A DNA stretch of 15,515 bases from RGIG5675 sp050943435. GTDB taxonomy: Bacteria > Bacillota > Clostridia > Oscillospirales > Ruminococcaceae. This document shows positions 6,380-13,700 of the stretch, in pieces. Position numbers and translations under genes: made by a program. Position 1 is the first letter of the stretch. Each line of letters begins with the position of its first letter. The stretch is from assembly GCA_050943435.1 (NCBI GenBank), contig JBMNPE010000036.1, positions 1 to 15,515 of the forward strand. Direction: 5' to 3'. The notes below the pieces were generated by a model, which worked only from the letters and a program-made list of their open reading frames with translations, searched no databases and had not been told where the DNA came from.

Positions 6380-8188
6380 ATGAACCGGAAAAAACACCTG
6401 CTGAGGATAGCCTCTGCTGTCCTGATTGCAGTAATCGCTGCAGCCGCCCTGATTATTTCTCCTGGCACGGCCAATGAGGCTTCTGCTTATTCATCATACC
6501 CAATACTGACTGTGAACGGCGGCCAGAGCTTCGAGTTAAAAAAAGTATGGTTATACGGAGTTCCCATTGAAGATGAGATAACACTGACGGTACAGGGATA
6601 TTATTATGTCCTTTCCTCAACTGAGAATACCTCTTTTGGAATCGGTAATGCCGCATATGACAAGACACTTGCATGTCCTGACCCAGATGGGGACATCTCT
6701 GTCACTTATACCCCGGATGCCTATAGCATTGCCGGCAGTGGGGAATATTTGTACAGCTACTTCATCTCCTTCCAGGTTACCCTGAGCACCAGTGAAGATT
6801 TTTCGAGGACAATCTCACTGCCGTCAGCAGGACCTGAAGCACTAGGGATAGGGAGTGAAGAGACGAATAGCTTTGAGGGTGACAGCAGCGGCCAATACCA
6901 GTATAAGATTATGTCATTAACTGAATCCGACTCTGACGGCACAGACTACACGGACCGCTTCGCTGCCAACGCAATCTATGAAAACGGAGTACATGGCATT
7001 GAGGTAACTAATTTCATTGACACGTTGTCTGATTATGTCACTGTATATAAGGTCTGGGGAGACGAGGCTGAGACGAATCCGACTTCCCTCGAACCCTCTG
7101 AGATAACTCTTGAGCTGTACAAGGACGGAGAAGAGGTAGGCTACATAGATATTCCTGTTGTCGAAAACTCCTGGTACAACGATTATTTTACTGTTTCTGC
7201 CACAAATGTGACTGACAGCATGGCGCTGAACGGCTCACCAGAAGTCTGGAAGATAACCATTCAAGGAGTAAGTTCCGAGGGGCTCACAATAAAGGAATCA
7301 GATGACAGCGGGTACATCTATGAAGTCACTGAGCAGGTAGACACAGACAACTCTACATACTTTAAAGTTAACAACGTCGATGAGGCGTCAACCCTGACAT
7401 ACGATCCCAACGGAGGGGAAGGGGATCAGATCACAGAGCGAGGCGCCAAGGGGAGAACAGTAAGCGCTGCTGACAACAGTTTCTCGAGAGACGGCTATAC
7501 CTTTACTGAATGGAATACCGAGGCGGACGGGACTGGGGTTTCATATACACCCGGAACGGAGTTCACTGTAGACGAGGATATGACACTGTATGCAGCATGG
7601 GCTGAAAATTATACGCTCTCCTATTATCCGAACGGAGGATCCGGATCGATGGATTCCTATACGGCAGCAGCCGGCACATCCGTGACAGTCAGTGAAAACG
7701 AATTTGCGAGGACCGGATATGATTTCACGGGATGGAATACAAGTGCAGACGGGACAGGGACCTCATATGAGGCTGGCTCGTCCATCGTCCTGAATGAAGA
7801 CATATCCCTGTATGCACAGTGGGAATCTGAGACCCAGGTGTTCACCCTCAGCTACGACGCAAACGGCGGGGAAGGGACCATGGATTCAGAATCAGCGGAA
7901 TCAGGCAGCTCTGTCGTCATCGATGAAAATGCATTCTCAAGAAGCGGGTATTCCTTCTCGGGATGGAACACGGCCGCCGACGGGACAGGTACGTCATACG
8001 AGGCAGGGTCTTCCATCATCCTGGATGAGGACGTGACCCTGTATGCACAGTGGACTGCAGACCCTGCAGATGAAGGCGGTGTCCCGAGAACCGGGGATGA
8101 AGGTCCGGGCCTGTATATTGCTGCAGCTTTACTGGCTGCAGGAGCTTCATTTGTTTTGGCGAGGAAGCGCCGCAGTTTATCAAAATAA
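6380..8188 (+). CDS. Secreted cell-wall surface protein with Cna-B-like region and three InlB-type repeats
   Basis: The start is the ATG at 6380, eight bases after AAGGAG (6366-6371), giving 602 residues; the upstream TTG frame has no ribosome site. A signal peptide (basic MNRKKHLLR, then a hydrophobic core) probably ends near NEASA-Y at about residue 35. The N-terminal part is beta-rich and contains FELKKVW and VTVYKVWGD, resembling Cna-B starts, with VYEV-type strands before residue 335. Three InlB_B-type repeats follow at about 338-407, 411-481 and 488-558, each with NGG, an SRxGYxFxxWN core, ADGTG and a closing LYAxW. The end is VPRTGD (568-573), a hydrophobic helix and RKRR, a sortase cell-wall sorting signal. 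InlB repeats are structural stalk modules in surface proteins. The ligand is unknown. It has its own promoter and terminator. Confidence 0.9.
   Translation: MNRKKHLLRIASAVLIAVIAAAALIISPGTANEASAYSSYPILTVNGGQSFELKKVWLYGVPIEDEITLTVQGYYYVLSSTENTSFGIGNAAYDKTLACPDPDGDISVTYTPDAYSIAGSGEYLYSYFISFQVTLSTSEDFSRTISLPSAGPEALGIGSEETNSFEGDSSGQYQYKIMSLTESDSDGTDYTDRFAANAIYENGVHGIEVTNFIDTLSDYVTVYKVWGDEAETNPTSLEPSEITLELYKDGEEVGYIDIPVVENSWYNDYFTVSATNVTDSMALNGSPEVWKITIQGVSSEGLTIKESDDSGYIYEVTEQVDTDNSTYFKVNNVDEASTLTYDPNGGEGDQITERGAKGRTVSAADNSFSRDGYTFTEWNTEADGTGVSYTPGTEFTVDEDMTLYAAWAENYTLSYYPNGGSGSMDSYTAAAGTSVTVSENEFARTGYDFTGWNTSADGTGTSYEAGSSIVLNEDISLYAQWESETQVFTLSYDANGGEGTMDSESAESGSSVVIDENAFSRSGYSFSGWNTAADGTGTSYEAGSSIILDEDVTLYAQWTADPADEGGVPRTGDEGPGLYIAAALLAAGASFVLARKRRSLSK
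7391..8053 (+). repeat. Three tandem InlB_B-type coding repeats
   Basis: The units span 7391-7600, 7610-7822 and 7841-8053. Units 2 and 3 are the closest: both encode ADGTGTSYEAGSSI and end in LYAQW, with an offset of 231 bases. Unit 1 is more diverged (ADGTGVSYTPGTEF, ending AAW). Confidence 0.85.
8081..8188 (+). other. C-terminal sortase signal VPRTGD of the InlB-repeat protein
   Basis: VPRTGD (8081-8098) fits the xPxTG sortase pattern with Val for Leu. It is followed by a hydrophobic stretch (about residues 577-594) and the basic RKRR tail. Sortase would cleave between Thr and Gly. No sortase gene lies in the window. Confidence 0.85.
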
Positions 8189-8214
8189 CTCTTGACTGAC
8201 ATGAGTCATGAGGG

Positions 8215-8245
8215 GATGGCAGCCATGCGGCTGCCATCTTTTTTT
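8215..8245 (+). terminator. Rho-independent terminator of the InlB-repeat protein gene
   Basis: A perfect 10-bp stem (8215-8224 with 8229-8238), loop ATGC, is followed by seven T (8239-8245), 27 bases after the stop codon. Confidence 0.97.
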
Positions 8246-8388
8246 CCAATGTCTTGATAGATCTCTTACAAAGAGCAGATAAATATTTAAAGCCTCCAGA
8301 GTATCATTAATCAGACAAATCATGTGCCTATACAGAAGCGGATGATGATTCCGTTTCGTTGACTTTGGCCGGAATTACTGCTCAGGGA

Positions 8389-8418
8389 TTGCACTGCAAG
8401 GGGACTTTTTTGTATATT
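8389..8418 (+). promoter_or_regulatory. Possible promoter of the B3/B4 gene
   Basis: TTGCAC (8389-8394) and TATATT (8413-8418) are 18 bases apart, placing the start near 8425 and leaving about 25 bases of leader. A weaker candidate begins with TTGATA at 8253. The rest of 8246-8388 shows nothing else. Confidence 0.4.
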
Positions 8419-8450
8419 TCTTGCAGAAGTTCTGTATAGGAGGCATGAAT

Positions 8451-9152
8451 ATGGGCTTCAGAGTTGAAAAAGAGCTCTTTGAAAAACTGCCTGACGCTTG
8501 TTTCGGCGTAGTAGTGGCAGACGGCATCGACAATACCCGGGATTACCCGGAGATAGAAAAGCTTCTGGACGAAGGGATAGCTGCCGCGGAAGAGCGCTTC
8601 AAGGGGATCAGGGTCAAGGAGGACCCGGACATACTGCCGTACAGGGAGGCTTTCCGCAGGCTGGGGATAAATCCAAACAAATACCTCTGTTCGATCGAGG
8701 CCCTCTTCACGCGCATTGCCAAGGGGAAGGGAATGCCGAGGATAAACCCGATAGTGGATCTTGGCAATGCAGTTTCTCTTAAGAATACCCTGCCTATAGG
8801 AGCACACGACATAGGCAGGAGCACTGATGACATATGCGTGCGCCTCTCACGCCCGGATGACACTTTCCTTCCATTCGGGTCTACGGAGGAGGAGCATCCG
8901 GATGAAGGTGAGATTGTATATGCGGTCGGAAGCCAGGTGCGCACCCGCCGCTGGACCTGGAGGCAGAGCGAGCACGGAAAGATAGAGCTGGCCACTTCGA
9001 GGGTGTTTTTCCCGATAGACGGATTCTCTGATTTCAACGGGGAAAATGTCCTCAAAGCGAGGGATGAGCTTGCAAGCAAGGTGGAAGAAGTGTTCGGATG
9101 CACTGCCCTTCGAGGGTTTGTGGATATAGATCATCCTGACATGGAGTTTTAA
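8451..9152 (+). CDS. Stand-alone B3/B4 (PheRS beta editing-fold) protein
   Basis: From the ATG at 8451 the protein has 233 residues. AGGAGG (8438-8443) is seven bases before it, whereas the ATG at 8445 would be only one base away. The sequence follows the free-standing B3/B4 family: a first strand FGVVVADGI, then LPYREAFRRLGINPNKY, and RINPIVDLGNAVSL followed by PIGAHDI. It ends with FFPIDGFS and a final FVDIDHPDMEF. In phenylalanyl-tRNA synthetase beta this fold holds the editing site that removes wrongly attached tyrosine. Free-standing members lack the synthetase parts and their reaction is not established; tRNA or amino-acid proofreading is a guess. It is a soluble cytoplasmic protein. 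The S41 peptidase gene begins 59 bases later on the same strand without an intervening terminator. Confidence 0.88.
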   Translation: MGFRVEKELFEKLPDACFGVVVADGIDNTRDYPEIEKLLDEGIAAAEERFKGIRVKEDPDILPYREAFRRLGINPNKYLCSIEALFTRIAKGKGMPRINPIVDLGNAVSLKNTLPIGAHDIGRSTDDICVRLSRPDDTFLPFGSTEEEHPDEGEIVYAVGSQVRTRRWTWRQSEHGKIELATSRVFFPIDGFSDFNGENVLKARDELASKVEEVFGCTALRGFVDIDHPDMEF

Positions 9153-9211
9153 GGCAATCAGACAGCCGGGAAGCTCCGGCAGATTACGAATTAAGGCCTG
9201 CAGTCTTCAAC

Positions 9212-10489
9212 ATGGAAAAGAAGAAACGAAAAATCTCAGTGATCATATGGATCGCAGCCGCTTTAGCCGCGGCTGCGATATGCTTTGTCATGCTCGACCC
9301 GCATGTCGGAACTGCAGACCCTCCAAAGGAGACGCTCGATCTGTCTACAGTTCTCACGGAAAAGCAGGCAGAAGAGGACCTGAGGGCTCTTTACAGAATT
9401 GTGAGGAGAAGACACCCTGCATGGGTAGACGGGAACACCGAGGCCGTCGAGGCGTTCGAAAACTGCTATCAGCAGGAGATGGAGGCTGTAGACGGTCCTG
9501 TGACGGTTCTCGAGCTCTGGCGCGCCGCAGAGAGAATAGCCGCAACCCTCGAGGACGGCCACACATCCGTGCGAAGCAATTCTTATTCAAGAGAACTTCT
9601 GGATTTCAGGTATCCCGGGTCGGGGGAGGAAATCGCAGCGATAAACGGAGAAGATGCCGAAGCGGTGTACAGCCGGTTCTGCACCATGGATTCAGCAGAG
9701 ACTGAGGCAACCCACAGTGGTGATTTCCTCATGAATATAGTTAAGGAAGACTATCTCGAGCTGATGGGAGTTGACACCTCAGATGGAGTTGATGTCACGT
9801 ACAGGCAGCAGGACGGGAGCGAATACACCGTGCACTATGAGCTGGGGGATCCCCAGGAGCCGGGGAGCAGCTCAAGTGAGCCTTATTTTTCATGGGAAAT
9901 AGACAGCGGCAGCCTGATCGGCATTTTCGATCTCAACCAATGCGAATACAATGAAGAATACTGCCAGGAACTGGACGCATTTTTCAGTAAAGCTGTTGAC
10001 GCCGGGTGCAGGGCGGTAGTGGTGGATTTGAGGGACAATCCGGGAGGGTCGTCCCAGGTTATCAATGAATTCCTGCGCCATCTTGATGTGGATTCATACA
10101 GGATGCAGGTCATGTATACCAGAATAGGACCGCTCCTTTTGAAATTTGATCCGGGGGAGATGGAGAACGACAGGTGCACCAAGGTTTTTTCCGGAATGGT
10201 GTTTGCCATTACAAATGTGAATACGTTCAGCTCGGCGATGGATTTTGCAATGGTTCTAAAGGACAACGGTATAGGCACCATAGTCGGGGAGGCGTCCGGG
10301 AATCTGCCCGACTCCTACGGGGATGCGCTGACTTTTTCCCTCCCGAATTCACACCTTCAGCTAAGCGTGTCCTATAAAAAGTGGAGCCGTGTCGATGCAA
10401 GCGCAGCAGGGCTGCCTGTGGAGCCGGACATCACCTGCAATCCGGAAGATGCCCTGGAGGAAATACTCAAAGCTGTCGGGAATTCTTAA
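9212..10489 (+). CDS. Membrane-anchored S41-family (tail-specific protease-like) peptidase
   Basis: The 425-residue protein has a basic start and one hydrophobic helix (about residues 9-28), so it is anchored with the enzyme outside. Residues 45-115 form the N-terminal helical cap, ending in LEDGHTSV (H117). The EIAAINGEDAEAVYSRF segment looks like a reduced PDZ-type element. The catalytic core starts at AVVVDLRDNPGGSSQVI. The nucleophile is probably S341 in NTFSSAMDF, by alignment with bacterial Tsp. Tsp's catalytic lysine is not conserved: the aligned GEASGN has Asn. With H117 and the closing GLPVEPDI, this suits the tricorn-like S41B group more than CtpA-type Ser-Lys enzymes. No strong ribosome site precedes the ATG (AAGG 15 bases upstream), so translation may be low or coupled to the B3/B4 gene. 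Substrate unknown; surface-protein processing is possible. Confidence 0.85.
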   Translation: MEKKKRKISVIIWIAAALAAAAICFVMLDPHVGTADPPKETLDLSTVLTEKQAEEDLRALYRIVRRRHPAWVDGNTEAVEAFENCYQQEMEAVDGPVTVLELWRAAERIAATLEDGHTSVRSNSYSRELLDFRYPGSGEEIAAINGEDAEAVYSRFCTMDSAETEATHSGDFLMNIVKEDYLELMGVDTSDGVDVTYRQQDGSEYTVHYELGDPQEPGSSSSEPYFSWEIDSGSLIGIFDLNQCEYNEEYCQELDAFFSKAVDAGCRAVVVDLRDNPGGSSQVINEFLRHLDVDSYRMQVMYTRIGPLLLKFDPGEMENDRCTKVFSGMVFAITNVNTFSSAMDFAMVLKDNGIGTIVGEASGNLPDSYGDALTFSLPNSHLQLSVSYKKWSRVDASAAGLPVEPDITCNPEDALEEILKAVGNS

Positions 10490-10567
10490 GGAATAATTGC
10501 AGACAAGGACAGGCTTCTTTTCGAACATCAGCATTAACGGCGTTTCTTTGAAAATTTCAGGAATCAG

Positions 10568-10597
10568 AAAAAGGCCGCACCATTTGGTGCGGCCTTT
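10568..10597 (-). terminator. Terminator of the giant adhesin gene
   Basis: A perfect 12-bp stem (10570-10581 with 10586-10597) closes over a four-base loop. Read on the minus strand it is followed by five T (10568-10572, partly in the stem). On the plus strand only three T end the stem, so it may also slow readthrough from the convergent S41 gene but mainly serves the adhesin. Confidence 0.85.
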
Positions 10598-10647
10598 AGC
10601 TCATCAGTGATGTTGTTACATGTCACTGCCCGCGGGAATGCGGATCA

Positions 10648-10758
10648 TCAGCTTTTTGACTTTTTCTTTTTGAGGATGAGCACCGCTCCGGCTGCTGCGG
10701 AAGCTGCTGCCGCTGCAGCCCATGCTATTGAGTTCGCGGTGTCGCCGGTCTGGACGAT
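10648..10758 (-). other. Atypical sorting signal IVQTGD of the giant adhesin
   Basis: IVQTGD is encoded at 10741-10758, followed by an Ala-rich hydrophobic helix and the KKKKSKS tail. The arrangement is that of a sortase substrate, but Val replaces the usual Pro of LPxTG. Confidence 0.75.
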
Positions 10759-13700
10759 TTCTGAGCTGTTGGTCACCACAAATCCGCTTTCTGCATCACC
10801 TGTGATAGTTACCGTAAATCCGTCTATCTTGACTTCACTCACGGTATAGACGATCTCGTTTCCATCGGAATCGTATTTGTCGAGATCCTCGAAGGTGTAC
10901 TTCCAGTTGTTGGATTCGTCTAGCCTCACGGAATCGACTTCCTCGCCGTTGGCAAGGAGCTTGATGTCGGCATATTCGCCCTTCTTTCCGCTGGCCCAGA
11001 CCTTCTCAACCGGAATGCTTATCTTTGCGTAAGTATTGGTCACGAGGAATCCGTTCTCGGCATCCCCGGTGATGGATGAAATGTATCCGTCAATTTCGAC
11101 TTCGCTCACGGTGTAGACGATCTCACTGCCGTCGGAATTGTATTTCTGGAGATCCTCGAAGGTGTACTTCCAGTTGTTGGATTCGTCGAGCCTTATGGAA
11201 TCGACCTCTTCGCCGTCGGCAAGGAGTTTGATGTCGGCATATTCGCCTTCTTTTCCTTCACTCCAGGACTTCTCCACGGACACGCTGGTCTTTGCCTGGT
11301 CTGTGTTGGTTATTACAAAACCGCTGTCCTCATCGCCGGTAATGGTTATATCGTAGCCTTCCATTGTGTCTTCCGTAACGGTGTAGACAAGTTCTGTGCC
11401 GTCGGCCGTGTACTTAGGTAGATTTACGAACGTATGCTTCCAGTGATTGGATTCGTTGAGCCTCACTGAACCGACTTCCTCGTCGTTGGCGAGAAGCTTG
11501 ATGTCGGCATATTCACCCTGCCTGCCTACCCAGATCTTTTCCACAGGGATTGAAATCGTGGTTTCGTTCTGGTAGTTGGTAATGACCCAGGTTGTGGAGC
11601 CGGCGTCGTGGATGTAGACAGGAGTGTAGTTGGTGTTGGTCTCCTCGACAGTGTAACTATATTCGTGTCCATCGGTTGAGTATTTGGGGAGGTCTTCTAT
11701 AGTTGTCCTCCAGTTGTCATCCGAGGTGAGTGTGATGGCATTCCCATACTGAACATTGTCCTGCTTGAGGACAACTGTGATCTCTTCACCGGATACACCG
11801 TCTGCCCAAAGCTTGATGATGTCTATATCGATCTTTTCTTCGTTCGGGCTGTTGGTAATCGTGTAGCCGGCAGTGATGTCATGATCGCCGTTTTGGGTTA
11901 TTTCGACGGAATAACCTCTGCTGTTGGTCTCTTCCACGGTATAGGTGTATTCATGACCGTCATCTGCATATTTTCTGAGGTTTTCAAATGTGTAGGTCCA
12001 CCCGGTGGTGCTCGTAAGGACGACTTCGTCGCCGTACTGCACTCCGTCCTGCCTGAGGATGATGTGGGCTTCTCCTGTCGCCCCGTCCGCCCATGCTTTG
12101 GTTACAGGCATGTCGAAGGTCTCGGTATTGGGGGAGTTTGTGAGAGTGTAGGTCTTCCCGTCTGTACTCCACTCGCCTGACTGAACGTATACACCTTCCG
12201 AACTTTCCTCAAATGTGTATTCATACTCGTGTCCGTCTGAGGCATAGACAGGCAGGTCGGAGAAGGTCACGCTCCATCCGCTGACACCGTCAAGCCTGGC
12301 TGTGTCTATCCTCACGCCGTCCCTCAGCAGTATGGCGTCAATGTAGTCTGCGCTGGCGCCGTCATTCCATACCTTATTGAATGACAGATTAGTAGTTACT
12401 GTGCTCGGGGAGTTCGTCACTGTGTAGGAGCCGTCTGAATTCTCCGTAACTGTCGAGGTGTAGTTGCTCCCGACTTCCTCTACGTAATAGGTGTACTCTG
12501 TGCCGTCATCGGCAACAGCCGGAAGATCGTCCACTGTCGCAGTCAGACTGTCGCCCGTAAGTGTGACAGTCGTATAGACCAATGTGCTGGTCCCATCAGT
12601 CCTCATAATGTCAATAGTGATGGATTCTCCGTCAGCAAGCGACGCACCGTCTGCAAACACCTTTGTCACCGTTATGCTGACATCCTTGCGCTCGTTGACG
12701 AAGGCTGCCGAATCAGCATCATCGTCGTCCGGATAGTAGTCGTAGGATGCTGTAAGAACGTTGCTGGTTTCACTGTCCTGGGTAAAGGTGACTTCAACTT
12801 TTATCGGACCAGCTGTGATGGCTTCCCACTTGGTATCCGAAGAGTCGACGACTTCCTTGATGTAGTAGGTGTTAGTGATTGGCGCTGTATATTCATCGAA
12901 GGTGAGCGTTATCTCCGGGAACACTATATTTCCGTCTGCGTCGTTTGTGGCAGTGAGCGGAATCCCGTCGGTGGAATCCGTGTCTATAGTGTTGCCAGTT
13001 GAATGATAGTACAGGGCATTCCCGTTTTCATCGCACATCGTGAAGGTGAATTCGCCTGCGTCAAATGAGCTGTAGTCGGACGTTGTCTTTGTGGCTTCCA
13101 GCTGGAATGTCCCGGTGATGGTACTCTCACTTGTCTGAGTATTTGTAAAGATGATCTCTGAGGCGGAAGTGCCGGTGCCCGTTGTATCACCATCGGAGTA
13201 TTTTGTGTAGAGTACAGACGTGCTGAGCGCGGCATCAGTCCGGGAAACGGTTACATCTGCCTTGTATACGGCAGTGTCGTAAGTGATGCCTGTTGAGGTG
13301 TCGCTGCTTGTTTCCTTAATGTAGTAGGTATAAGTGTTTCCGGCGTCAGCGTAGGTATAGGTTATCGTCGGGAAAGTGACTATTCCTGCTGCAGTGTTTG
13401 TAGCAGTGAGCGGGGTATCAGAGTTGGTTGTAGAAACGCTTCCATCGCTCTGGACATACAGCTGGTTACCGTCTGAGTCGAAGACTCCAAATGAGAACTC
13501 ATCTGCAGCGAGTGTTCCGCCGACCAGGGCCTTACCAGCTGTGAGGGTGACTGTGGTAGTTCCGATCTCGGTGTTGGTCACTGTATCCTCAACTGCTGTA
13601 GAAAGAGTGGTTGAGTCCGAAACGTAGCCGTCAGGCCCGCTGACTTCGTAGGCCTTGTAGGTTATCTCGCTGCCGCTCGAGTCATATTTGTCGAGTCCGG

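Noticed and set aside
9165..9180. GCCGG/CCGGC hairpin between the B3/B4 and S41 genes as a terminator
   Set aside because: Only a 5-bp stem with no T-run behind it.
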